From: Hydrogenophaga sp. NFH-34 | GTDB taxonomy: Bacteria > Pseudomonadota > Gammaproteobacteria > Burkholderiales > Burkholderiaceae_C | Direction: 5' to 3' | DNA: 64,000 nt | Assembly: GCF_021401345.1 (NCBI RefSeq) | Contig: NZ_JACBGE010000027.1 | Span: forward strand, 1-64,000 | Shown: in pieces, positions 8,346 through 16,884 of the stretch | Numbering within the stretch: the first letter of the stretch is position 1 | Layout: each line of letters starts with the position of its first letter | The notes under the pieces: generated by a model | The model's input: the letters and a program-made list of their open reading frames with translations, nothing else | Told to the model about the DNA's origin: nothing | Database searches by the model: none | Position numbers and translations under genes: made by a program

Positions 8346-9164
8346 ATGGAACTGCAAGTCAACGGCGCCAAGACCTACTGCTACACCGGCGGCAAGCCCT
8401 TCGATGCCGCCAAGCCCACCGTGGTCTTCATCCACGGCGTGCTCAATGACCACAGTGTCTGGATCCTGCAAAGCCGCTACCTCGCGAACCACGGCTTCAA
8501 CGTGCTGGCGGTCGACCTGCCGGGCCACTGCAAGAGCCAGGGCGAAGCGCCGGCCACGGTGGAAGAAGCGGCCGACTTCATCGGCGCCCTGCTCGATGCC
8601 GCGGGCGTGCAGAAGGCCGCCCTGATCGGCCACAGCTGGGGATCGCTGATCGCCATGGAAGCCGCGGCCCGCCTGAAAGACCGCATCACGCACACGGTGC
8701 TGGTGGGCACAGCGTTCCCGATGAAGGTCTCGCCCGCGCTGATCGAGGCATCGCTGAACGAACCCGAGAAAGCGCTGGCCATGGTCAATGTGTTCTCGCG
8801 CTCCACGCTGGCGGCCCCGCCCTCGGCCCTGGGCCCGGGCACCTGGGTCTACGGCGCCGGCATGGCGCTGGGCCGGCGCGTGCTGCGCAGCAACCCGGCG
8901 GTGAACGTGTTCCATCGCGGCTTTGTGGCGTGCGACCGCTACACCGGCGGCGAAGCGGCCATGGCCGCACTCACCAGCCCGGTGCTGTTCCTGCTGGGTG
9001 GGCAGGACCAGATGACGCACCCCAAGGCGGCACAGGGCCTGATCAACGCCGCGAAGGCGGCCGGCCAGAAGCTGCAGGTGGTGACGCTGCCGGTCGGCCA
9101 CCACCAGATGACCGAAACGCCGGACGCCACGCTGTTCGCCATCCGCGATTTCCTGCGGGCCTGA
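8346..9164 (+). CDS. Alpha/beta-hydrolase
   Basis: A 272-residue cytosolic alpha/beta-hydrolase. The nucleophile elbow is GHSWGS with Ser97; an HG oxyanion-type segment (VVFIHGVLNDHSVW) lies near residue 30; the acid is probably in LLGGQDQM; the catalytic histidine is in PVGHHQMTE. It ends 4 nt before the cytochrome P450 gene, so the two are almost surely co-transcribed. The partner suggests that an ester, epoxide or lactone related to the P450 product could be the substrate, but this is inference. Confidence 0.88.
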   Translation: MELQVNGAKTYCYTGGKPFDAAKPTVVFIHGVLNDHSVWILQSRYLANHGFNVLAVDLPGHCKSQGEAPATVEEAADFIGALLDAAGVQKAALIGHSWGSLIAMEAAARLKDRITHTVLVGTAFPMKVSPALIEASLNEPEKALAMVNVFSRSTLAAPPSALGPGTWVYGAGMALGRRVLRSNPAVNVFHRGFVACDRYTGGEAAMAALTSPVLFLLGGQDQMTHPKAAQGLINAAKAAGQKLQVVTLPVGHHQMTETPDATLFAIRDFLRA

Positions 9165-9168
9165 CACC

Positions 9169-10482
9169 ATGGTCACGCCCGAGCAGATCACCCCGCCCAT
9201 GAGCGGGGACCGCGCCCGCGAGATCGCCGCCGGCTTCGACCTGCGTGCCCTGCCACCGGACTTTCTGGCCAACCCGTTCCCGGTCTACGCCGCGCTGCGC
9301 GAACACGACCCGGTGCGGCGCATGCCCGACGGTTCGCTGTTCCTCACCCGCCACGCCGACCTGATGGCGGTGTACCGCGACGCGGCGCTGTTCAGCTCCG
9401 ACAAACACGTCGAGTTCGCGCCGAAATACAACGTGCCCCCCTTCGGCAGCGACACGGAGCCCGCGCCGCTGTACGAGCACCACACCACCAGCCTGGTGTT
9501 CAACGACCCGCCGCTGCACACGCGCGTGCGCAAACTCATCATGGGTGCGCTCACGCGCCGCGCCATCGCCGACATGGAGCCCGGCCTGGTCGCGCTGGTC
9601 GACAGCCTGCTGGACCGCATCGAGGACCAGGGCGGCGGCGATCTGATCGAAGACTTTGCCGCCGCCATTCCGGTCGAGATCATCGGCAACCTGCTGGGCG
9701 TGCCCCACGCCGAGCGCGCCCCGCTGCGCGACTGGTCGCTGGCCATCCTGGGCGCGCTCGAACCCGTGCCTACACCCGCGCAGCACGCGGCGGGCAACCG
9801 CAGCGTGACCGAGATGCTGGCCTATCTGCGCGGCCTCGTCGCCGAACGCCGCCGGCACCCCGGCGACCCGGAGCGCGACGTGCTCACGCGCCTGATCCAG
9901 GGCGAAGCCAGCGGCGAAAAGCTCAGCGAGGTCGAGCTGCTGCAGAACTGCATCTTCCTGCTCAACGCCGGCCACGAAACCACCACCAACCTGATCGGCA
10001 ACGGCCTGGTGCTGATGCACGAACACCCCGCCGCGCGCGAAGACCTGCTCAGCGACCTGTGCGCGCACGCGGGCCAGATCGAGACCCTGGAAGCCATCCT
10101 GAGCCGCGCGGTGGACGAGTGCCTGCGCTTCGAGTCGTCCAACCAGTTGGGCAACCGGCGCGCGCTCCAGGCGGCGCAGGTGGGTGGTGTCGACCTGTCC
10201 ACGGGGGCCCTGGTCACGCTGTGCATCGGCGCCGCCAACCGCGACCCGGCGGTGTTTCCCGACCCGGACAGGCTGGACCTGCGGCGCGAACCCAACCGCC
10301 ACCTCGCGTTTGGCTTCGGCATCCACCAGTGCGCGGGCCTGAGCCTGGCGCGGCTCGAAGGCCGCATCGCCATCGGGCGCTTCCTGCGCCGCTTCCCGCG
10401 TTTTGAGCTGAGCGCTCCGCCCGAACGCGGTGGCCGCGCCCGCTTCCGGGGGTTCCTGGGCGCCCCGTTCCGGATCGGCTGA
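9169..10482 (+). CDS. Cytochrome P450
   Basis: A soluble bacterial class-I-type P450 of 437 residues. All diagnostic motifs are present: I-helix AGHETTTN for oxygen activation, K-helix ExxR in DECLRFES, and the heme loop FGFGIHQCAG with Cys388 as axial thiolate ligand. Such enzymes need a ferredoxin and a reductase; neither is encoded nearby, so redox partners must come from elsewhere. ATG at 9169 follows the hydrolase stop by 4 nt. The stop lies only 4 nt from the convergent YihY gene stop. The substrate is unknown; the hydrolase partner may process the oxidised product. Confidence 0.94.
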   Translation: MVTPEQITPPMSGDRAREIAAGFDLRALPPDFLANPFPVYAALREHDPVRRMPDGSLFLTRHADLMAVYRDAALFSSDKHVEFAPKYNVPPFGSDTEPAPLYEHHTTSLVFNDPPLHTRVRKLIMGALTRRAIADMEPGLVALVDSLLDRIEDQGGGDLIEDFAAAIPVEIIGNLLGVPHAERAPLRDWSLAILGALEPVPTPAQHAAGNRSVTEMLAYLRGLVAERRRHPGDPERDVLTRLIQGEASGEKLSEVELLQNCIFLLNAGHETTTNLIGNGLVLMHEHPAAREDLLSDLCAHAGQIETLEAILSRAVDECLRFESSNQLGNRRALQAAQVGGVDLSTGALVTLCIGAANRDPAVFPDPDRLDLRREPNRHLAFGFGIHQCAGLSLARLEGRIAIGRFLRRFPRFELSAPPERGGRARFRGFLGAPFRIG

Positions 10483-10486
10483 CCGG

Positions 10487-11728
10487 TCAGGGCACCGACG
10501 GTGCCGCCAGCGCCTGCGCCACCGTCATCTGCCGCAGCCCGCTGGCGGCCCAGAAGGCTTCGGTGCTGCGCGAGGCCGGCACCAGCAGGCGCTCGGCCAG
10601 CGGCGCCAACGGCAGGTTCGCCGCGTCCTGCAGCAGCACGTAGCGCTCGTCCTCCTCGTCCAGCCGCCCCAGCCAGTCCAGCCCCACCAGGGCACCCACC
10701 GGGTCTTCCAGGTGCAGTGGGTCCACGCGCAGGGCCTGGGCAATGGCCTCCAGGCTCAGCCCGCGCTGCGGCCCTTCGCGCACCGCCTGCAATTGGGCCA
10801 GGGTCTCCAAGGCCAGCTGGAAACGCCAGCCCGGGTAGTTGCCACGCCGCGCGATGCCTGCCAGCAGACTGGGCAGGTAGGCCGCCACCACCGCCCCGAG
10901 CAGCACGATCACCCAGGCCACGTAGAACCAGACCAGCAGAATCGGCACGGTGGCGAACGTGCCGTACACCACCGAATAGGTCGGCACGGTCTTGAGGTAC
11001 CAGCCCAGCACGCTCTTGGCCAGCTCCAGCCCCAGCGCCACGAACAGGCCGCCGGTGAGCGCATGGCTCCAGCGGACACGGGTATTGGGCACGTAGCGGT
11101 AGAGCGCGGCCACGCCGCCCATGACCAGACCGAACTGCAGCGAATCGAGCAGGAAGCGCACGCCGCCGGGCAGCGTCGAGACCAGCCCGCGCGAAGCGCT
11201 CAGCGCGTAGGAGGTGACCGTCAGGCTGCCCGCCAGCAGCAGCGGACCCAGGGTGAGCACCGCCCAGTACACCAGGATGCGCTGGGTCAGTGGCCGGCTC
11301 TGGCGCACGCGCCAGATGTCGTTGAGCTTGCGGTCGATGGTCAGGATCAGCGCCAGCGCCGTGACCAGCAGCACCAGCGCACCCGCCCAGCCCATCTGCC
11401 CGGCTTTCGCGGCGAACTGGCTCAGGTAGGCAAGCACCTGTTTGGCGATGTTGTCCGGCACCAGCCGGGCCACCAGCCAGTGCTGCAGGGTGTCCTGCAG
11501 GCGCGCAAACATGGGAAAGGCGCTGAAGATGGCCAGTGCCACGGTGAACAGCGGCACCAGCGAAATCGTGGTGGTGAAGGTCAGGCTGCTGGCGGTCACG
11601 CCCAGGCGGTCTTCGCGGAAGCGCTCGCGCAGGGTCAGGGCCGTGGTCCGCCACGGAAACGCCAGCAGATGGCGCCACAGCAGGCCCAGCAGGGCCGGCA
11701 CTTCGCGCACACGCTCGGATACAGTCAT
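10487..11728 (-). CDS. YihY/BrkB family inner-membrane protein
   Basis: 413 residues. The N-terminal two thirds contains about six hydrophobic helices with family segments such as ASSLTFTTTISLVPLFTVAL near the N-terminus and ALYRYVPNTRVRWSHALTGG in the middle. The last third is a soluble extension rich in leucine and acidic residues. The family was once misnamed ribonuclease BN; its true role is unresolved. ATG at 11728 is chosen (MTVSERVREV); the open frame continues upstream but is shadow of the divergent gene. That divergent gene starts only 9 nt away, so the two promoters must overlap coding sequence. Confidence 0.88.
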   Translation of the reverse strand: MTVSERVREVPALLGLLWRHLLAFPWRTTALTLRERFREDRLGVTASSLTFTTTISLVPLFTVALAIFSAFPMFARLQDTLQHWLVARLVPDNIAKQVLAYLSQFAAKAGQMGWAGALVLLVTALALILTIDRKLNDIWRVRQSRPLTQRILVYWAVLTLGPLLLAGSLTVTSYALSASRGLVSTLPGGVRFLLDSLQFGLVMGGVAALYRYVPNTRVRWSHALTGGLFVALGLELAKSVLGWYLKTVPTYSVVYGTFATVPILLVWFYVAWVIVLLGAVVAAYLPSLLAGIARRGNYPGWRFQLALETLAQLQAVREGPQRGLSLEAIAQALRVDPLHLEDPVGALVGLDWLGRLDEEDERYVLLQDAANLPLAPLAERLLVPASRSTEAFWAASGLRQMTVAQALAAPSVP

Positions 11729-11737
11729 CCCGGTATC

Positions 11738-12229
11738 ATGCCACCTGCCATGCCCGCCGCGCCCGAGTTGTCTTCCCCGCCCCCCGTATCCCCCGCCCTG
11801 AACGCACCGGTCGCCACCGTGCGCTGGACGCGCCGTCTGGCCGTGGGCAGCGTGCTGGGGCTGATCGTGCTGGGCCTGGCCTGGGAACTCTGGCTGGCCC
11901 CGCTGCGTCCGGGCGGTTCGTGGTGGGTGCTCAAGGTGCTGCCGCTCACGCTGCCCCTGTCGGGCCTGCTGCGCCACCGCATGTACACCTACCGCTGGCT
12001 CAGCCTGTTGGTGTGGCTCTATTTCACCGAAGGTGTGGTCCGTGCCACCAGCGAGCAGGGCCTGTCGGCCTGGCTGGCCGGCATCGAGGTGTTGCTGTGC
12101 CTGCTGCTGTTCGTGGCCTGCGCCGCCCACGTGCGCCAGCGCCTGAAGGCCGCCGGCAAGGAAGCCGTGGCCGCCGATGCCGCCCGCCATGCCGAGGAAG
12201 CCACCAGCCCAGCCCGTACCCAGCCATGA
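11738..12229 (+). CDS. DUF2069 family membrane protein
   Basis: 163 residues with four hydrophobic helices. The YRWLSLLVWLYFTEGVVRA region and the helix WLAGIEVLLCLLLFVACAAH are characteristic of the DUF2069 family of small inner-membrane proteins, whose function is unknown. ATG at 11738 and ATG at 11750 are both possible. It overlaps the downstream flavin oxidoreductase start by 4 nt (ATGA), so the two are translationally coupled. The divergent YihY start is 9 nt away. Confidence 0.82.
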   Translation: MPPAMPAAPELSSPPPVSPALNAPVATVRWTRRLAVGSVLGLIVLGLAWELWLAPLRPGGSWWVLKVLPLTLPLSGLLRHRMYTYRWLSLLVWLYFTEGVVRATSEQGLSAWLAGIEVLLCLLLFVACAAHVRQRLKAAGKEAVAADAARHAEEATSPARTQP

Positions 12230-13668
12230 ATCCGCTGCTGATTCACACCTTGCGCCAGGCCGTGGGCCCGGCCCACGTGCTCACCCCCGATGACCCGGAC
12301 ACCGATCTGGTGGCCTGGGAGCAGGACTGGCGCCGGCGCGCGCGCGGCCGGGCGCTGGCGGTGGTGCGACCGGCCAGCACCGCCGAGGTGGCGGCCGTGG
12401 TCAAGGCTTGTGCGGCAGCCAACGTGAGCATCGTGCCGCAGGGTGGCAACACCGGTCTGGTGGTCGGCTCGGTGCCCGACGACAGCGGCACCCAGGTCGT
12501 GCTGTCGCTGACGCGGATGCAGGCCATCCGCGCGCTGGACGGCGACAACCTCACCATCACCGTGGAAGCGGGCTGCGTGCTCCAGACCGTGCAGGAAGCG
12601 GCGGATCGCGCCGGCTTCCTGTTCCCGCTGTCGCTCGCGGCCGAAGGCAGCTGCACCCTGGGTGGCAACCTCGCCACCAATGCCGGCGGCACGCAGGTCG
12701 TGCGCTACGGCAATGCCCGCGAGCTGTGCCTGGGCCTGGAAGTGGTCACCGCGCAGGGCGAGGTCTGGCACGGTCTGAGCGGCCTGCGCAAGGACAACAC
12801 CGGCTATGACCTGCGCGACCTGTTCATCGGCAGCGAAGGCACGCTGGGCATCATCACCGCGGCCACGATGAAGCTCTACCCCCGGCCGGCGGCGCAACTC
12901 ACCGCCTGGGCGGCCGTCCCGAACCTGGAAGCCGCGGTGGCCCTGCTGGGCCTGGCCCACGGGCACCTGGGCGCCGGGCTGACCGGCTTCGAGGTCATGG
13001 GCCGCTTTGCGCTCGGCCTGGTGGCCCGGCACATGCCGCAGTTGCGCGTGCCCTTCATCGACCAGGCCGACATTCCCTATGGCGTGCTGCTGGAAAACAG
13101 CGACAGCGAATCCGAAGCCCACGCCCGGGCCCAGTTCGAGCGCCTGCTGGAAACCGCCTTCGAACAGGGCCTGGTCAGCGACGCCGTGGTGGCCGAGAAC
13201 CTGCAGCAGGCGCACGGTCTCTGGCACATCCGCGAGAGCATTCCGCTGGCGCAGGCCGAAGAAGGCCTGAACATCAAGCACGACATCAGCCTGCCGGTCT
13301 CGCGCATTCCGGCGTTCTGTGCCGACACCGACGCGCTGCTCGCGCGCCAGATCCCTGGCGTGCGCCTGGTCAACTTCGGCCACCTGGGGGACGGCAACCT
13401 GCACTACAACGTGCAGGCTCCCGCCGAGGGCGATCCGAAGGCCTTCCTGGCCGAACACGAAACCCGCGTCAACCACCTGGTGTTCGACCAGGTGCTCCAA
13501 TTCGGGGGCTCCATCAGTGCAGAACACGGCATTGGCAGCCTCAAGGCCGCCACGCTGCCCCACTACAAAGACCCGGTCGCGCTGGCGCTGATGCGCACGC
13601 TCAAACAGGCGCTGGACCCCCACAACCTGCTCAACCCCGGCCGCGTGCTGAGCGCACCGCCCCCCTGA
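12226..13668 (+). CDS. FAD-binding 2-hydroxyacid dehydrogenase (GlcD/D-2-hydroxyglutarate dehydrogenase type)
   Basis: A 480-residue FAD-linked oxidoreductase of the VAO/PCMH family. The N-terminal FAD domain shows PQGGNTGLVVGSVPDD and GGNLATNAGGTQVVRYGNA. The C-terminal FAD-oxidase domain shows NFGHLGDGNLHYNVQ, which carries metal and substrate ligands, and AEHGIGSLK. These are shared by D-2-hydroxyglutarate dehydrogenase, D-lactate dehydrogenase and GlcD-type proteins. Being a stand-alone long form without GlcE/GlcF neighbours favours a 2-hydroxyglutarate or D-lactate enzyme over glycolate oxidase. It overlaps DUF2069 by 4 nt and is followed 1 nt later by thyA. Confidence 0.88.
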   Translation: MNPLLIHTLRQAVGPAHVLTPDDPDTDLVAWEQDWRRRARGRALAVVRPASTAEVAAVVKACAAANVSIVPQGGNTGLVVGSVPDDSGTQVVLSLTRMQAIRALDGDNLTITVEAGCVLQTVQEAADRAGFLFPLSLAAEGSCTLGGNLATNAGGTQVVRYGNARELCLGLEVVTAQGEVWHGLSGLRKDNTGYDLRDLFIGSEGTLGIITAATMKLYPRPAAQLTAWAAVPNLEAAVALLGLAHGHLGAGLTGFEVMGRFALGLVARHMPQLRVPFIDQADIPYGVLLENSDSESEAHARAQFERLLETAFEQGLVSDAVVAENLQQAHGLWHIRESIPLAQAEEGLNIKHDISLPVSRIPAFCADTDALLARQIPGVRLVNFGHLGDGNLHYNVQAPAEGDPKAFLAEHETRVNHLVFDQVLQFGGSISAEHGIGSLKAATLPHYKDPVALALMRTLKQALDPHNLLNPGRVLSAPPP

Positions 13669-13669
13669 C

Positions 13670-14482
13670 ATGACCACCCGCCCCGTCCGCTCGCAATACG
13701 AAGACTTCATGCGCCATGTGCACACCCATGGGGTGCACAAGAGCGACCGCACCGGCACCGGCACGACCAGCGTGTTCGGCCACCAGATGCGCTTCGACCT
13801 GAACGAAGGCTTTCCGCTGGTGACCACCAAGAAGGTGCACCTGAAGTCCATCATCCAGGAACTGCTGTGGTTCCTGACCGGGTCGAGCAACAACAACTGG
13901 CTGCGCGAGCGCGGCGTGACCATCTGGGACGAATGGGCCCAACCCGATGGCGACCTGGGCCCGGTCTACGGCGTGCAATGGCGCTCATGGCCGACGCCCG
14001 ATGGCGGCCACATCGACCAGATCGCTGAAGTGGTCAAGACCCTGAAAACCAACCCGGACTCGCGCCGCATCATCGTCAGCGCCTGGAACGTGGCCGACCT
14101 CTCCAAGATGGCGCTGATGCCCTGCCACGCCTTCTTCCAGTTCTATGTGGCCGAGGGCCGGCTCAGCTGCCAGCTCTACCAGCGCAGCGCCGACATCTTC
14201 CTGGGCGTGCCGTTCAACATCGCCAGCTACGCGCTGCTCACCCACATGCTGGCGCAGCAGTGCGACCTGCAGGTGGGCGACTTCATCTGGACCGGCGGCG
14301 ACTGCCACATCTACAGCAACCACCGCGAACAGGTCGAGCTGCAGCTCTCGCGCCAGCCCTTCCCCTACCCCACGCTGCACATCAAGCGCCGGCCGCCTTC
14401 GATCTTCGACTACGCCTACGAGGACTTCGAGGTGCAGGACTACCAGCACCACCCGGCCATCAAGGCACCCGTCGCGGTGTGA
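13670..14482 (+). CDS. thyA: Thymidylate synthase
   Basis: Converts dUMP to dTMP with 5,10-methylenetetrahydrofolate, producing dihydrofolate; cytosolic dimer. 270 residues. The phosphate-binding SDRTGTGT loop, the nucleophile Cys152 in MPCHAFFQFYV, the QRSADIFLGVPFNIASYALL block and the dUMP-binding C-terminal half are intact. The gene starts 1 nt after the flavin dehydrogenase stop. folA, which recycles its dihydrofolate product, lies about 1 kb downstream with an EamA permease gene between. The typical thyA-folA linkage is thus kept but interrupted. Confidence 0.98.
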   Translation: MTTRPVRSQYEDFMRHVHTHGVHKSDRTGTGTTSVFGHQMRFDLNEGFPLVTTKKVHLKSIIQELLWFLTGSSNNNWLRERGVTIWDEWAQPDGDLGPVYGVQWRSWPTPDGGHIDQIAEVVKTLKTNPDSRRIIVSAWNVADLSKMALMPCHAFFQFYVAEGRLSCQLYQRSADIFLGVPFNIASYALLTHMLAQQCDLQVGDFIWTGGDCHIYSNHREQVELQLSRQPFPYPTLHIKRRPPSIFDYAYEDFEVQDYQHHPAIKAPVAV

Positions 14483-14618
14483 CCCAGCACTGCTGCGCCG
14501 CCTGGCGCGGCAGCGGCCTGCCGCTGCCGTTCTCCGCCCACGCCAACCCGCCCTACCTTGTTCGCAGGCGCCCCTTCAGGCTCCGGGTGAACAGGCCCGT
14601 CCCGCATTCCTTGCACCC

Positions 14619-15527
14619 ATGATCACCCGCCGCCAACTCTGGGGCCTGCTGGCCCTGACCCTCATGTGGGGTGTCAACTGGCCCATGATGAAGCTGTCGC
14701 TGCAACAGCTCACGCCGCTGTATTTCCGCGCCAGCACCATGCTGCTGGGCGCAGCCTGGCTGTTCGTCTGGGTGGCCTCGCGCGGCGAACGCATGTGGCC
14801 GACCGGGCGCGAGTGGGGCGTCATCGCCGCCCTGGGGCTGCCCAACGTGCTGGGCTGGCACACGCTGTCGATCTTCGGTGTGCAGGAGCTGGCCTCGGGC
14901 CGGGCCGCCATCCTGGGCTTCACCATGCCCATCTTCACGGTGCTGCTGGGTGCGGCCTTCTTCGGCGAACGCATCACGCCGCGCGTGCGGCTGGCGGTGG
15001 TCTGCGTGAGCATCGCCATCGGCCTGCTGCTCTGGCACGAGTTGCAGCGCCTTTCGGGCCGCCCGGCGGGCGTGGCCTGGATGCTCGGAGCGGCCGCCTC
15101 GTGGGCGCTGGGCACCCTCCTGTTCCGCCGTGCGCGGCTCACCCTCTCCGCGCTGGTGGTCACCGTCTGGATGCTGCTGCTGGGCAGCGTCGTGGTCGGT
15201 GTGCTGGCCATCGCGCTGGAGCCGCTGCCCCAGCCGGCGCGCTTCAGCGGCGTCATGTGGCTGAGTCTGTTCTACGGCGTGATCATCAACTACGGCTTCG
15301 CCCAACTGATCTGGTTCGGCCTGGCGCGCGAGCTGCCCCCCGCCACCAGCGCCATGAGCGTGATGGCCATTCCCCTGGTGGGCACGCTCAGCGCCACCTT
15401 CATCACCGGCGAAATGCCGCACTGGCAGGACTGGTTCGCCATGGTGTTCGTGATGGTCGCCATCGCCAGCGTGCTCTGGCCGGCCCGCGCGGCGCCCTCT
15501 GGTGGCACGACCGGCGCGGCACAATGA
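14619..15527 (+). CDS. EamA/DMT-superfamily permease
   Basis: 302 residues with about ten hydrophobic helices in two repeated EamA halves. The first starts with ALTLMWGVNWPMMK and contains GRAAILGFTMPIFTVLLGAA; the second ends with AMSVMAIPLVGTLSATFITGE. This is the drug/metabolite transporter pattern of inner-membrane exporters of amino acids or metabolites; the substrate is not predictable. ATG at 14619 starts MITRRQLWG. It is inserted between thyA and folA on the same strand, and ends 4 nt before folA. Confidence 0.9.
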   Translation: MITRRQLWGLLALTLMWGVNWPMMKLSLQQLTPLYFRASTMLLGAAWLFVWVASRGERMWPTGREWGVIAALGLPNVLGWHTLSIFGVQELASGRAAILGFTMPIFTVLLGAAFFGERITPRVRLAVVCVSIAIGLLLWHELQRLSGRPAGVAWMLGAAASWALGTLLFRRARLTLSALVVTVWMLLLGSVVVGVLAIALEPLPQPARFSGVMWLSLFYGVIINYGFAQLIWFGLARELPPATSAMSVMAIPLVGTLSATFITGEMPHWQDWFAMVFVMVAIASVLWPARAAPSGGTTGAAQ

Positions 15528-15531
15528 CGGC

Positions 15532-16032
15532 ATGACCGCGACCACCCGCCTGAACCTGATCTACGCCCGCGCCGCCAACGGCGTGATCGGCCTGCGCAAC
15601 GCCCTGCCCTGGCACCTGCCCGAAGACCTGGCCCACTTCAAGCGCACCACCCTGGGCTGCCCCGTGATCATGGGCCGCAAGACCTGGGATTCGCTGCCGC
15701 CGAAGTTCCGGCCGCTGCCCGGGCGCCTCAACATCGTGCTCACCCGCGATCCGGGCTGGCACGCCGACGGCGCCCAGGTCGCCCATTCGCTCGAAGCCGC
15801 CCAGGCGCTTTGCCCGCCCGCCGGCGAGGCCTGGGTGATCGGCGGTGCCCAGGTCTACGCACAGGCCCTGCCCCTGGCCAGCCGGGTGGTGGTGACCGAA
15901 ATCGCGGCCAATTTTGAAGGCGATGCGTTCGCCCCCGTGCTCGGCCCCGAATGGCAGGAGGCCGAGCGTCAGACCGGCATGAGCGCCCAGGGCCTGGCCC
16001 TGGCTTTTGTGACCTATGTCCGCACCCCTTGA
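15532..16032 (+). CDS. folA: Dihydrofolate reductase
   Basis: Reduces dihydrofolate to tetrahydrofolate with NADPH; cytosolic monomer. 166 residues. Diagnostic segments: ARAANGVIGLRNALPWHLPE (substrate and Met20-type loop, followed by the DLAHFK acid region), VIMGRKTWDSLP (NADPH binding), and EAWVIGGAQVYAQAL. ATG at 15532 gives the standard N-terminus; the frame's earlier start would lie inside the EamA gene. It works with ThyA, encoded upstream. Confidence 0.97.
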   Translation: MTATTRLNLIYARAANGVIGLRNALPWHLPEDLAHFKRTTLGCPVIMGRKTWDSLPPKFRPLPGRLNIVLTRDPGWHADGAQVAHSLEAAQALCPPAGEAWVIGGAQVYAQALPLASRVVVTEIAANFEGDAFAPVLGPEWQEAERQTGMSAQGLALAFVTYVRTP

Positions 16033-16042
16033 AGGGTCTCCC

Positions 16043-16807
16043 ATGAAACTGGCCACCTGGAATGTGAACTCCCTCAACGTCCGCCTGCCGCAAGTGCTTG
16101 ACTGGCTCGCGACCAACCCCGTCGATGTGCTGGCGCTGCAGGAGCTCAAGCTCACCGACGACAAATTCCCCGTTCAGGCCTTCACCGACGCCGGCTATCA
16201 CGCGCAGTGGTTCGGGCAGAAAACCTACAACGGGGTGGCGCTGCTGAGCCGCTCGCCGGCTGCAGAGGTGGTGCGCAACATCCCTGGCTTCGAGGACGAC
16301 CAGTCGCGCGTGCTGTGCGCCACCATCGAGGGCATCCGCGTGATCGGTGCCTACTTTCCCAACGGTCAGGAGCGCGGCAGCGACAAGTTCGCTTACAAGA
16401 TGCGCTGGCTCGACGCTCTGCGCGCCTGGGTCCAGGACGAACTCAGCCGACATCCGCAACTGGTGCTGATGGGTGACTACAACATCACCTTTGACGACGC
16501 CGACGTGTGGGACCCGGTCGGTCTGCACGAGACCATCCACTGCACGACCGAAGAACGCACCCAGCTGCAGTCGCTGGTGGCCCTGGGCCTGCACGACGCG
16601 CACCGGCTGTTCGAACACCCACCCAAGACCTTCAGCTGGTGGGACTACCGCATGCTCGGCTTCCAGAAGAACCGGGGCTTGCGCATCGACCACATTCTGG
16701 TCAGCGAAGCGCTCAGGGCGCGCACCAGCGCCTGCGAGATCGACCGCGCCCCGCGCAAGAACAAGCAGCCCAGCGACCACGCTCCCGTGGTCATCACCCT
16801 GGACTGA
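16043..16807 (+). CDS. xth: Exodeoxyribonuclease III / AP endonuclease
   Basis: Acts in base-excision repair, cutting at abasic sites and removing 3' blocking groups; Mg-dependent, cytosolic. 254 residues of the EEP nuclease fold. Motifs: ATWNVNSLNVRL at the start, LALQELKL (metal-binding Glu), GDYNITFDDADVWDP, GLRIDHILVS, and the terminal SDHAPVVITLD with the catalytic Asp-His pair. ATG at 16043 has GAAGGG upstream. It follows folA by 10 nt and is convergent with ntrC across a GC-rich hairpin. Confidence 0.95.
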   Translation: MKLATWNVNSLNVRLPQVLDWLATNPVDVLALQELKLTDDKFPVQAFTDAGYHAQWFGQKTYNGVALLSRSPAAEVVRNIPGFEDDQSRVLCATIEGIRVIGAYFPNGQERGSDKFAYKMRWLDALRAWVQDELSRHPQLVLMGDYNITFDDADVWDPVGLHETIHCTTEERTQLQSLVALGLHDAHRLFEHPPKTFSWWDYRMLGFQKNRGLRIDHILVSEALRARTSACEIDRAPRKNKQPSDHAPVVITLD

Positions 16808-16810
16808 AGG

Positions 16811-16865
16811 CCCTGCCCCCAGGGGCCCGGCCGCCCCGCGCGGCCCCATCGGCCCCGTGGCAGGG
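16811..16865. terminator. GC-rich hairpin between convergent xth and ntrC
   Basis: Outer arms CCCTGCC (16811-16817) and GGCAGGG (16859-16865), with inner GGGGCC and GGCCCC arms, form a long stem between two converging genes. There is no T-run on either strand, so it would act as a structural barrier or Rho-assisted end rather than a classic terminator. Confidence 0.4.
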
Positions 16866-16884
16866 ACATCGACCGGACCACGGA

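Noticed and set aside
10430..11737. Plus-strand frame leading into the DUF2069 gene
   Set aside because: Only the last 163 residues look like a real protein; the rest is antisense of the YihY-type gene.
14483..14618. Hairpin between thyA and the EamA gene (CTGCGCCGCC with GGCGCGGCAG)
   Set aside because: The arms are imperfect and no T-run follows, so it is not called as a terminator.
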